Notes under the pieces: generated by a model
What the model was told of the DNA's origin: nothing
Seen by the model: the letters and a program-made list of their open reading frames with translations, nothing else
The model's database searches: none
Source of the DNA: Candidatus Allofournierella pullistercoris
Lineage (GTDB): Bacteria > Bacillota > Clostridia > Oscillospirales > Ruminococcaceae
DNA: 33,216 nucleotides
Direction: 5' to 3'
NCBI GenBank assembly: GCA_018883715.1
Contig: JAHLFP010000015.1
Span: 1-33,216, forward strand
Shown: piece after piece, positions 15,670 to 23,714 of the stretch
Layout of the letters: the number at the start of each line of letters is the position of its first letter
Numbering within the stretch: position 1 is the stretch's first letter
Program-made: the position numbers and the translations under genes

Positions 15670-16749
15670 ATGACTGTGGTATTTTTCATTCTTGTTTTAC
15701 TGGTACTGCTGGGTGCCAAGATAACACCCCTGCACAGTCAGCCATCTTACCTGGGATATCAGCAGACATTGGGAGTGAAAGGTCTGTTTATTGCTTTGAT
15801 TGTGTTAAGTCATTTCAGTGCGTACAGGGACGATGCAAGCTGGTCCCAATTTGACCATATTTTTGTATTTATTCGTACCTATTTAGGTCAAATGACAGTG
15901 GCTCCCTTTCTGTTTTTATCTGGGTATGGTGTGACTCTGTCCATTATAAAAAAGGGGAAAGCCTACCTGGATACCATGGCGGTTAAGCGGATTGGCCTTG
16001 TAATGTTCCAGTTCCTCTGTATGGTGGCACTGAATTGGGCTATTAGTCTACCGCTGGGTAATCAAGCATCCCTACAACAAGTTTTATATTCTTTTGTGGG
16101 CGCAGCAGAGATGGGCGATAACCGATGGTATGGATACAGCAACTGGTATATTGTGGTGATTGTGTTGTTGTATGCGCTCACCTGGCTCAGTTTTCTCTGG
16201 GCAAAAGGGGATATACGCAAGGGCTGTATTGCCCTGACGGTATCGGCTTTTCTGTTAACACTTTATCTGGGATGGACAAAACTTGACTATTGGCACAATA
16301 CCCTTCCCGCGTACATTGGGGGGGGATGGTTTGCGGTTTATCAGCCTTCCATCGATGCATGGATGGAAAAGGTAAAAAGCCGCTTTCCGCTTGTGCTGGC
16401 GATATTAACAGCGAGCTATTTGATACTGCACGAGTTCCAACGGAACAGTGTATGGGTATACCGAATCAACAGCATTGTTTTTGCGTTTCTGGTGGTGGCA
16501 GTCTGCACCAGAATCCAAATCCGCAATCCTCTTTTGTGTTATTGTGGCAAGCATGTTTTCAGCCTGTATACCTTGCAGCGATTGGCAGCAGGGCTGGTAT
16601 ATGGCATATGGAATCCAAACGAAAATTACTCGGCATTCATTGTGGCATCTTCGGTGCTTCTTGTGGCAATGAGTGCGGCCTTTGATGCGGTGGTTCCACG
16701 CATATACAGATGGCTGCAAAAAAAGATGATGGTACAACAAACCGTCTAA
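15670..16749 (+). CDS. Membrane acyltransferase (acyltransferase-3 type), copy 2
   Basis: A 359-residue polytopic membrane protein that is clearly a paralogue of the preceding gene: both share IKG/VKG followed by a helix ending LSH, GQM-VAPFLF-SGYGV, and YCG-H-FSLY-LQRL. The gap is 20 nt and contains AAAGGAG before the ATG. Tandem duplication followed by divergence is the simplest origin. It probably acylates a different position or residue of the same polymer; this is inference. No SGNH or other extra domain is fused at the C-terminus. Confidence 0.8.
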   Translation: MTVVFFILVLLVLLGAKITPLHSQPSYLGYQQTLGVKGLFIALIVLSHFSAYRDDASWSQFDHIFVFIRTYLGQMTVAPFLFLSGYGVTLSIIKKGKAYLDTMAVKRIGLVMFQFLCMVALNWAISLPLGNQASLQQVLYSFVGAAEMGDNRWYGYSNWYIVVIVLLYALTWLSFLWAKGDIRKGCIALTVSAFLLTLYLGWTKLDYWHNTLPAYIGGGWFAVYQPSIDAWMEKVKSRFPLVLAILTASYLILHEFQRNSVWVYRINSIVFAFLVVAVCTRIQIRNPLLCYCGKHVFSLYTLQRLAAGLVYGIWNPNENYSAFIVASSVLLVAMSAAFDAVVPRIYRWLQKKMMVQQTV

Positions 16750-16777
16750 GCTCCAACAGCAAAAAGGAGGACGACTT

Positions 16778-17545
16778 ATGATAGCAAAATTAAAAAAGCA
16801 CCAGTTCCTTTTTGAAGAACTGGTCAAGCGTGATTTTAAGCAAAAATACAAGCGTACGGTTCTGGGTATGGCCTGGAGCATCCTTTCGCCGCTTCTGAAC
16901 CTGATGGTAATGAGCCTGGTCTTTAGCCAATTTTTTGGCACACGGATGGAGCATTACACCATCTATCTGTTCTGCGGCAACCTGGTATTCTCTTATTTTA
17001 AAGAGTCCACCAACGGCGGCATGAATGCCCTTATGAGCAACTCGTCCATTTTTACAAAAGTGAACGTACCAAAGTATATGTTTTTGCTGTCCAAAAATGT
17101 GTCGGCACTCATTAACTTTGGATTAACCTTGATGGTGTTCTTCCTGTTTGCCGCACTGGATCGGGTGCAGTTTGGCCTGCACTTCTTGGCCTTGCTTTAT
17201 CCCATTGTTTGCCTTGTGGTGTTCAATGTGGGCGTGGGCCTGATTCTGTCCGCATTGTTTGTGTTCTTCCGGGATACAAGCTATTTGTACGATGTGTTCA
17301 CCATGTTGCTGATGTACATGTCTGCTATTTTCTACACAGTGGATACTTTGCCCGGGTTTTTACAAAAGCTCCTGATGTGTAACCCGGTGTATTGCTACAT
17401 CAAGTACTTCCGCATTGTGGTATTGGACGGCAATATTCCTTCGCTGGAATACCATGCGCTGTGTGCTTTTTACGCACTTTTGTTTGTGGCAATCGGCGGA
17501 TTTATCTACAAAAAGTTTAACCACAAATTCCTGTACTATGTGTAA
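16778..17545 (+). CDS. ABC-2 polysaccharide export permease (Wzm/TagG-like)
   Basis: A 255-residue integral membrane protein with an N-terminal amphipathic stretch (KLKKHQFLFEELVKRDFKQK) leading to LGMAWSILSPLLNLMVM, the hallmark of the ABC-2 polysaccharide/polyol-phosphate exporter permeases. About six hydrophobic segments follow and the length matches Wzm/TagG. AAAGGAGG lies upstream of the ATG. It is followed after 15 nt by its ATPase. The pair would flip the completed lipid-linked polymer to the outer membrane face, so the glycan is assembled fully in the cytoplasm rather than by a Wzx/Wzy route. Confidence 0.92.
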   Translation: MIAKLKKHQFLFEELVKRDFKQKYKRTVLGMAWSILSPLLNLMVMSLVFSQFFGTRMEHYTIYLFCGNLVFSYFKESTNGGMNALMSNSSIFTKVNVPKYMFLLSKNVSALINFGLTLMVFFLFAALDRVQFGLHFLALLYPIVCLVVFNVGVGLILSALFVFFRDTSYLYDVFTMLLMYMSAIFYTVDTLPGFLQKLLMCNPVYCYIKYFRIVVLDGNIPSLEYHALCAFYALLFVAIGGFIYKKFNHKFLYYV

Positions 17546-17560
17546 AAGGGGGATGGATTC

Positions 17561-18499
17561 ATGGCAATGATTGAAGCAAAGGGTGTGTCCATCCGATACA
17601 TCACAGGCGATTTTAAGGACATTGGTTTAAAAGAATATATCATGCGCCGGTTGCAGGGACGCTATCAGGTGAATGAATTCTGGGCCGACCGGAATGTGAG
17701 TTTTTCCCTTGAACCCGGCGATATGATGGGAATCATTGGTTCCAACGGTGCAGGTAAGTCCACCCTGCTGAAAGCCGTTTCCGGCATTATGGTGCCCACC
17801 GAAGGCTCCATGGAAATCAACGGCAGTATCGCCGCCTTGCTGGAGCTGGGAAGTGGGTTCGACGGAGAACTGACTGTTCGGGAAAATACCTACCTGCGTG
17901 GCGCTATGCTGGGGTATACCCGTGCATTTATGGACGAAAAATACCAGGAAATTATCCAGTTTGCAGAGCTGGAAAATTTCCAGGACCGCCCCTTTAAGCA
18001 CCTGTCCAGCGGTATGAAAAGCCGATTGGCCTTTTCCATCGCTTGCCTTGTTAGTCCCGATATCCTGATTTTAGACGAGGTACTCAGCGTGGGCGATGGT
18101 GCATTCCGCAAAAAAAGTGGCAGAAAAATGAAGCAAATCTTGAACAGTGGGGTGACAGGAATTTTGGTTTCCCACTCTATCTCTCAGGTGCGGGAGATGT
18201 GCAACAAGATTCTGTGGCTGGACCACGGCAAGCAGATTGCCTTCACCGATGAAGTGACCTTGTACTGCGACGCATATGAAGAGTTCTTGACTACCCAAAA
18301 GCTGCCCCAGAACCGTCAGGAAATTGAACAGATGGCGGCGGATTGGAAGGCAAGACAGAAGGCGGAAAAGGAGCGGGCAGCCCGCACCGAGGCCCAGCGT
18401 TTGCAGGAAATTCTGGAAAAAGGGGAGCAGGAATCCGCTGTGCAAGCGGCACTGGCAATTCTGCAAAAACGCCGCCCTGACCTGCTGAAACAGGAGTAA
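17561..18499 (+). CDS. ABC polysaccharide export ATPase (Wzt/TagH-like)
   Basis: A 312-residue ATPase. Walker A is GSNGAGKST (60-68), the Q-loop region gives ELGSGFDGELTVRENTYLRG, typical of polysaccharide exporters, the signature is LSSGM (148-152), Walker B is ILILDE (168-173), and the switch His lies in LVSHS (about 195-199). The Wzt-type C-terminal carbohydrate-binding domain is absent; residues about 250-312 are a Lys/Glu/Ala/Gln-rich probable helix or coiled coil. It starts 15 nt after the permease and powers it. The missing binding domain suggests export is not gated by recognition of a chain-terminal cap, as in simpler exporters. Confidence 0.93.
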   Translation: MAMIEAKGVSIRYITGDFKDIGLKEYIMRRLQGRYQVNEFWADRNVSFSLEPGDMMGIIGSNGAGKSTLLKAVSGIMVPTEGSMEINGSIAALLELGSGFDGELTVRENTYLRGAMLGYTRAFMDEKYQEIIQFAELENFQDRPFKHLSSGMKSRLAFSIACLVSPDILILDEVLSVGDGAFRKKSGRKMKQILNSGVTGILVSHSISQVREMCNKILWLDHGKQIAFTDEVTLYCDAYEEFLTTQKLPQNRQEIEQMAADWKARQKAEKERAARTEAQRLQEILEKGEQESAVQAALAILQKRRPDLLKQE

Positions 18500-18529
18500 G
18501 GGCAACCAACCCCAAAGGAGGAAGCCGAT

Positions 18530-19471
18530 ATGCTGATTTCGGTGATTGTGCCTTGTTACAATGAACAGCAGGTACTGCCCCTATTCTATCCGGCGATTTG
18601 CCAGGTGGCGGACCAGTGGAGCAAGCAGGACATCCAGATGGAATTTGTCTTCGTGGACGATGGCTCCAGTGATGATACCCTGCTTACACTGCGCCAGTTG
18701 GCACAGCAGGACAGCCGGGTGCATTACATCAGCTTCAGCCGAAATTTTGGCAAGGAAGCGGCAATCCTGGCGGGACTGAAACAGGCAAAAGGGGAGTATG
18801 TGGCCACCATGGATGCGGATTTGCAGGACCCCCCAGAGCTTTTGCCCCAGATGCTGGAGTTGATACAGCAAAAGCAGGTGGACTGTGTGGCGACCCGCCG
18901 CACCACCCGAAAGGGTGAACCGCCCATCCGCAGTTTTTTTGCCCGCTTGTTTTATAAAATTATCAACCGACTTGGCGATGCCCAAATTGTGGATGGAGCA
19001 AGGGATTATCGGCTCATGAGCCGCCGCATGGTGGATGCAGTTTTATCCTTGCCGGAATACAACCGTTTTTCCAAAGGTATCTTTGGCTGGGTGGGTTTTC
19101 GAACCCATTGGCTGGAGTACACCAATGTGGAGCGGGCGGCAGGAGAAACCAAGTGGAGTTTTTGGAAGCTGTTTGTCTATTCGCTGGAGGGGATTGTGGG
19201 CTTTTCCACCGCTCCTTTGGCACTGGCCAGCTTGATGGGGCTTCTGTTTTGTGTGCTGGCTTTTTGCATGATTCTCTTCATTATCGTGCGCACACTACTG
19301 TTTGGGGACCCCACCAGCGGCTGGCCAAGCCTTGTTTGCATTATCTTTTTGTGCAGTGGAGTACAACTGTTTTGTATGGGTGTGCTGGGACAATATCTGG
19401 CAAAAACCTATCTGGAAGTGAAAAAGCGGCCAATCTACATCGTGCAAGAAACCGATGAAGAAAGCCGATAA
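18530..19471 (+). CDS. GtrB/DPM1-type membrane glycosyltransferase, copy 1
   Basis: A 313-residue enzyme of the polyprenyl-phosphate glycosyltransferase type. The N-terminal GT2 domain has VIVPCYNEQQVLP, VDDGSSDDT (42-50), SFSRNFGKEAAI and DADLQDPPE (95-103). The C-terminus (about 230-300) has two membrane segments, separated by a short loop, as in GtrB. Such enzymes transfer a sugar from a nucleotide donor to undecaprenyl phosphate for later use on the outer face. AAAGGAGG is upstream. No GtrA-like flippase or GT-C transferase is seen nearby. The sugar is unknown. Confidence 0.88.
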   Translation: MLISVIVPCYNEQQVLPLFYPAICQVADQWSKQDIQMEFVFVDDGSSDDTLLTLRQLAQQDSRVHYISFSRNFGKEAAILAGLKQAKGEYVATMDADLQDPPELLPQMLELIQQKQVDCVATRRTTRKGEPPIRSFFARLFYKIINRLGDAQIVDGARDYRLMSRRMVDAVLSLPEYNRFSKGIFGWVGFRTHWLEYTNVERAAGETKWSFWKLFVYSLEGIVGFSTAPLALASLMGLLFCVLAFCMILFIIVRTLLFGDPTSGWPSLVCIIFLCSGVQLFCMGVLGQYLAKTYLEVKKRPIYIVQETDEESR

Positions 19472-19489
19472 ACCAAAGGAGAACCGCTC

Positions 19490-20446
19490 ATGAAACAACC
19501 GGTCTTATACATTGTGGTACCCTGTTACAACGAGCAGGAGGTATTGCCCATCACCCACCAGCTATTTGTGGATAAACTGCACCATCTTATGGAGCAGGGA
19601 AGGATTGCGCCGGACAGCCGGGTGGTGTTTGTGAACGACGGCTCTAAGGATTCCACCTGGGAACTGATTCAAACTCTATCTAAGGAGCAACCGCTCATTG
19701 AGGGAATCTGCCTGTCACGGAACCGTGGCCACCAAAATGCTCTGTTGGGCGGATTGCTGAGCGTTAAAGATGGCTGTGATATTACAATCAGTATTGACTG
19801 TGACGGACAGGACGACATCAATGCCATGGATGAAATGCTGACCGCCTACGAGCAGGGCTGTGAAGTGGTCTATGGTGTGCGAAGCAGCCGTAAGACGGAT
19901 ACCTTCTTTAAGCGCTTCACGGCAGAAAGTTTCTACCGACTGATGAACTGGATGGGGGCGCAGGTGGTATTCAACCATGCGGACTACCGTTTGTTGAGCA
20001 GCCGGGTGCTGGAAGAGCTTTCCCATTTCCCGGAGGTAAACATCTTTTTGCGTGGCATGGTGCCGTTGGTGGGCTTCAAAAGTACCAGCGTTTACTATGA
20101 GCGGGCAGAACGGATGGCAGGGGAGAGCCATTACCCCCTGAAAAAGATGCTGGCCTTGGCTTTTGACGGGATTACCAGCCTTTCCATTAAGCCCATTCGG
20201 CTGATTACCGGATTTGGTGGTTTGGTGAGTTTGTTCAGCTTTGCAATGCTCATCTGGGTTTTGGCTACCCACCTGACTGGTTCTACCGTGGCAGGCTGGG
20301 CTTCCACCACCAGCATTGTTTGCTTTATGGGCGGCATCCAGTTGATTTGTCTTGGTGTGATTGGAGAATATGTGGGGAAAATCTACATGGAAACCAAACA
20401 CCGCCCCCGTTACATAATCAGCGACACTACATTTAACAAAAAATAA
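19490..20446 (+). CDS. GtrB/DPM1-type membrane glycosyltransferase, copy 2
   Basis: A 318-residue paralogue of the preceding gene. It shows VVPCYNEQEVLP, VNDGSKDST (48-56, with Asn where the neighbour has Asp), LSRNRGHQNALLGGL, and DCDGQDD (103-109), then two C-terminal membrane segments. The first acidic motif (ND for DD) and DCDGQDD (for DADLQDP) differ from copy 1, so the donor may differ. It begins 18 nt after copy 1. This is the last protein gene of the operon; no terminator is seen between its stop and the tRNA-Ala promoter. Confidence 0.87.
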   Translation: MKQPVLYIVVPCYNEQEVLPITHQLFVDKLHHLMEQGRIAPDSRVVFVNDGSKDSTWELIQTLSKEQPLIEGICLSRNRGHQNALLGGLLSVKDGCDITISIDCDGQDDINAMDEMLTAYEQGCEVVYGVRSSRKTDTFFKRFTAESFYRLMNWMGAQVVFNHADYRLLSSRVLEELSHFPEVNIFLRGMVPLVGFKSTSVYYERAERMAGESHYPLKKMLALAFDGITSLSIKPIRLITGFGGLVSLFSFAMLIWVLATHLTGSTVAGWASTTSIVCFMGGIQLICLGVIGEYVGKIYMETKHRPRYIISDTTFNKK

Positions 20447-20477
20447 ATTTTAGGGTGGACATTTTACAAAAAAAGTG

Positions 20478-20506
20478 TTGACAACCCCTTGGTGCGATGC
20501 TATAAT
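20478..20506 (+). promoter_or_regulatory. Promoter of first tRNA-Ala
   Basis: A perfect TTGACA (20478-20483) and a perfect TATAAT (20501-20506) are separated by 17 nt. This is a consensus, strong promoter suited to a stable RNA. Confidence 0.92.
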
Positions 20507-20538
20507 AAACAAGCAGTCAAGAGACAGCACCAAGTTTT

Positions 20539-20614
<76 letters not shown>

Positions 20615-20618
20615 GATT

Positions 20619-20658
20619 GAAACCGGACTTCTCGTTTGAGAAGTCCGGTTTTATTTTA
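20619..20658 (+). terminator. Terminator after first tRNA-Ala
   Basis: AAACCGGACTTCTC and GAGAAGTCCGGTTT form a long hairpin around GTTT, followed by a T-rich tail. It is also the first clear terminator downstream of the polysaccharide operon. Confidence 0.9.
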
Positions 20659-20830
20659 TCGTATGTTCCTTAATACAGTATCCCGTTGATATCTGATTTT
20701 TCAGAAGACTTGTTTGCAAGGCAGGGAAACTGGATGCGGTTGATAGGAACTTACTACATGAAGCCAAACCACACAGGAGCGGATGCAGATGTGGAATGCA
20801 AATTTTTGAGCGGAAATTTTATAAAAAGTG

Positions 20831-20859
20831 TTGACAAGTTAAGGATGCAATGCTATAAT
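20831..20859 (+). promoter_or_regulatory. Promoter of second tRNA-Ala
   Basis: TTGACA (20831-20836) and TATAAT (20854-20859) are 17 nt apart, the same consensus as copy 1 but with a diverged spacer. Confidence 0.92.
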
Positions 20860-20891
20860 AAACAAGCAGTCAAGAGACGGCACCAAGTTTT

Positions 20892-20967
<76 letters not shown>

Positions 20968-20970
20968 AAT

Positions 20971-21010
20971 AAAACCGGACTTCTCGTTTGAGAAGCCCGG
21001 TTTTTCTTTT
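20971..21010 (+). terminator. Terminator after second tRNA-Ala
   Basis: AAACCGGACTTCTC and GAGAAGCCCGGTTT form a hairpin with one G-U/A-C change from copy 1, then a T-rich tail. From here to 21277 only the bidirectional terminator is recognisable. Confidence 0.88.
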
Positions 21011-21072
21011 ACAATACATCCTTGTTGGTTTAAAATTTATACAGCGAAATTCAATGCAAAAATAAGATACTG

Positions 21073-21115
21073 AAAAAGAAGCCGTAACCATTTTATGGTT
21101 GCGGCTTCTTTTTGT
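21073..21115. terminator. Bidirectional terminator
   Basis: AAAAAGAAGCCGTAACCA and TGGTTGCGGCTTCTTTTT form a long near-perfect hairpin with A- and T-runs on the two sides, so it can work on both strands. It would end the leftward AraC-regulator transcript and back up the tRNA-Ala terminator. Confidence 0.85.
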
Positions 21116-21277
21116 GTTACCTGCTTAAGCGGAGAAATACCCACCAGCTTTGCCAACAGTCCTGTCTTGCCTGTATTCCATGATAAGATGAATTGCATGC
21201 ATTGAACGGCAGTTGTTGGGCGGTTTTTTTGCATCACCTACATAGTATCAGTAGCTTAAAGGAAAATACCCTGCCGT

Positions 21278-22159
21278 TCAGGGCATCTTATCGCTAATCT
21301 GGAAAGCGCTTTTCCGATACTGGAGCGGGCTTTGTCCTGTCATGGTGGAAAAACGGGTGGAGAAGGTGCTTTCGTTGGCAAAGCCCACATGACTTGCCAC
21401 TGCACCCACGGAGAGACTTGTGGTCAGCAAAAGTTCCTTTGCCTGGGAGATTCGATATCCCAGCAGGTAATTGTACGGGGTGGTTCCCATGTATTGACGA
21501 AACAAGCGTAAAAAATAGCTTTTGCTTAAACAAGCCTGCTCCACAAGCAGGTCAAGGCAGAGAGAGTCTTGGTAATGGCGACGGATGAAAGCGGCGGCAT
21601 CCAAAATAACCTGCCGACTGGACTGATTTTCCACCTGAGAAAAGTGACTGTGCACCATGGTGGCAAGGAGCCGATGAACCGAAAGGCTCAGCTGCATGAC
21701 GCTGTCCACTGTTCCGGATTGCAGAGTGGTGAGTACCGTGTCAAAACAAGATTTGGAATCCATGTTCCCCAAGGGAATGGGAGTCAGCTTTTGATTAGGA
21801 ATTAAAAATTCCTCCATGGAACGCACCCCGGGGCCGTCAATGTGAATCCAGTAATGGTGCCAGCAGGTGTGGTTGGGGGCGGTGCAGTAACTTTGCGGGG
21901 TGCGACAGTTCATCAAAAGCGCCTGTCCGGCAGGAAGAATCAGTTGTTGATCCCCCTGTTCAATCAGTCCAGCCCCTTTTAAGGTGAAAAACAAAATATA
22001 GCTGTCCTTGCCAAGGCGAGCGGTGGAAAACCATTGATTGCCGAAAAACAGGCCGGCCTCGGTGCACAGGTAAGGCTGCTTCAATGCAATGGCGCCGGGA
22101 GTAGTACAAATCCATTTACTGGAAGACTCCACATCCATGTTATAAGTAAGCGATAGCAT
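21278..22159 (-). CDS. AraC-family regulator, probably of rhamnose genes
   Basis: A 293-residue protein. The N-terminal half (about 20-170) is a cupin-like sensing domain, with YILFFTLKGAGLIEQGDQQ and HHYWIHIDGPG. The C-terminal half (about 190-290) has two helix-turn-helix units typical of AraC/XylS: LDLLVEQACLSKSYFLRLFRQ and VGAVASHVGFANESTFSTRF. GGGAGAG lies 7 nt before the start. The gene is divergent from rhaB across a 139-bp gap, so it probably binds there and activates rhaBAD in response to L-rhamnose, like RhaS/RhaR. The ligand is inferred from position only; autoregulation is likely. Its transcript ends at the bidirectional terminator at 21073-21115. Confidence 0.9.
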   Translation of the reverse strand: MLSLTYNMDVESSSKWICTTPGAIALKQPYLCTEAGLFFGNQWFSTARLGKDSYILFFTLKGAGLIEQGDQQLILPAGQALLMNCRTPQSYCTAPNHTCWHHYWIHIDGPGVRSMEEFLIPNQKLTPIPLGNMDSKSCFDTVLTTLQSGTVDSVMQLSLSVHRLLATMVHSHFSQVENQSSRQVILDAAAFIRRHYQDSLCLDLLVEQACLSKSYFLRLFRQYMGTTPYNYLLGYRISQAKELLLTTSLSVGAVASHVGFANESTFSTRFSTMTGQSPLQYRKSAFQISDKMP

Positions 22160-22210
22160 ATTTAATCTCTCCCAGTAGAATTTTTATAAAAAACACGTCA
22201 ACTTATCGAA

Positions 22211-22239
22211 TGGAAATTGGTGAAAAAATTAAATATAAT
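22211..22239 (+). promoter_or_regulatory. Probable rhaBAD promoter in divergent gap
   Basis: TATAAT at 22234-22239 is perfect but the -35 (TGGAAA at 22211-22216, spacing 17) is poor, as expected for an activator-dependent promoter. TTGGTGAAAAA (from 22217) and TTGGGATGAAAAA (from 22244) form an imperfect direct repeat. The operator for the AraC regulator cannot be fixed from one sequence. Confidence 0.5.
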
Positions 22240-22298
22240 AGTCTTGGGATGAAAAATATCTCGAACATTAAACTAATATTACCAAAAAGAGTGATAGT

Positions 22299-23714
22299 AT
22301 GCAAGAGTGTTTTGTGGGAATTGACATAGGCGCATCCAGTGGACGACATATCGCTGGATGGGTAGAAAATCAAAAAATTCACCTGCAAGAGGTGTACCGA
22401 TTTGAGAACAATCTGCTTCATAAAAACGGTCACTTATGCTGGGATTTGGAGAAATTGACCTACCATGTAATAGAGGGATTGGCCCAGTGCCATAAGGCGG
22501 GATACCAGCCCAAAAGCATTGGGGTGGATACCTGGGCGGTGGATTTTGTACTGCTGGACGAAGCGGGCAATCCGCTGGGCGATGCAGTGGCCTACCGGGA
22601 TGGGCGCACACAGGGCATCCCGGAGCAGGTGGAGCAGGTGATTCCCTTTGAAGAACTGTATGCCCGGACGGGAATTCAGTTCCAGCCGTTTAATACGATT
22701 TATCAGCTGGTTGCCCTGCAAAAAGAGCATCCGGAACAGATGGAAAAGGCGAAAACCTTTTTGATGATTCCGGATTATCTGAATTATCGGCTTACCGGCG
22801 TGGCCTGCAATGAATACACCAACGCTTCCACCACTGCACTGGTGAATGCAACCACCCGGCAATGGGACGATGCCCTGATAGAGAAGTTGAATCTGCCACG
22901 GGAGATTTTCCAAACCATCCAGATGCCGGGAAAACAAATGGGACTGTTAAGTCAAGAGGTTAGCGAGTACGTTGGATTCTGCTGTCCGGTGGTGTTACCC
23001 GCCACCCATGATACAGGCAGTGCCTTTTTGGCAGTCCCTGACCGGGATGAACATACTGTGGTGCTGTCCAGCGGCACATGGAGCCTGCTGGGGGTACAAA
23101 GACAAAATCCGGTTCTAAGCGAGGAAAGCCGCAAGGCGAATTTCACCAATGAGGGCGGCTATGGGGCAACGGTACGGTGCTTGAAAAATATCATGGGGCT
23201 TTGGATGATTCAGTCCATCCGCCGAGAGGTGGGCAAGAACACCGGAACCTTGCCCAGCTTCCCCCAGTTGATTGAACAGGCAAAAAATGCCGCTGAATTC
23301 TCCGGTGTTGTGGACGTAAACGACAACCGATTCCTTGCACCGGAAAGCATGATTGAGGAAGTGAAGCAAGCCTGCCGGGAAACCGGCCAGCCAGTTCCCT
23401 CCACCACAGGAGAGGTAATGCAATGCGTCTACCGCTCGCTGGCAAGCAGCTATGCAGAGGCGGTAAAGCAACTGGAGTTCATCACCAAATCCACCTATAC
23501 AAAGGTAAGCATTGTGGGGGGCGGCAGTCAGGATATGTACCTGAACCAGATGACCGCCACCGCCACCGGACTGCCGGTGTTTGCCGGGCCGACCGAGGGA
23601 ACTGCGCTGGGGAATATTCTGGTGCAGATGGTGCATGCAGGGGTGTTTGCGGATTTTGCCGCCGCCCACCAAGCCATGAAACAAAGCTTTGACATTAAGG
23701 AGGTTCAACCATGA
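22299..23714 (+). CDS. rhaB: L-rhamnulokinase
   Basis: A 471-residue FGGY-family sugar kinase, phosphorylating L-rhamnulose to rhamnulose-1-phosphate with ATP. The N-terminal phosphate-binding loop is VGIDIGASSGRHI, followed by GVDTWAVDFVLLD, YRDGRTQGIP, PDYLNYRLTG and CNEYTNAST, and the C-terminal domain has LSSGTWSLLG and VGGGSQDMYLNQ. These match RhaB and the length is normal. The upstream binding site is weak (AAAGAGTG). Its stop overlaps the start of rhaA in ATGA, so the two are translationally coupled. It is the first gene of a rhaB-rhaA-rhaD operon. Confidence 0.95.
   Translation: MQECFVGIDIGASSGRHIAGWVENQKIHLQEVYRFENNLLHKNGHLCWDLEKLTYHVIEGLAQCHKAGYQPKSIGVDTWAVDFVLLDEAGNPLGDAVAYRDGRTQGIPEQVEQVIPFEELYARTGIQFQPFNTIYQLVALQKEHPEQMEKAKTFLMIPDYLNYRLTGVACNEYTNASTTALVNATTRQWDDALIEKLNLPREIFQTIQMPGKQMGLLSQEVSEYVGFCCPVVLPATHDTGSAFLAVPDRDEHTVVLSSGTWSLLGVQRQNPVLSEESRKANFTNEGGYGATVRCLKNIMGLWMIQSIRREVGKNTGTLPSFPQLIEQAKNAAEFSGVVDVNDNRFLAPESMIEEVKQACRETGQPVPSTTGEVMQCVYRSLASSYAEAVKQLEFITKSTYTKVSIVGGGSQDMYLNQMTATATGLPVFAGPTEGTALGNILVQMVHAGVFADFAAAHQAMKQSFDIKEVQP

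Noticed and set aside
21037-21237. 66-codon - strand frame after the tRNA-Ala pair
   Set aside because: It reads through the bidirectional terminator stem and has no recognisable family; at most a gene remnant.
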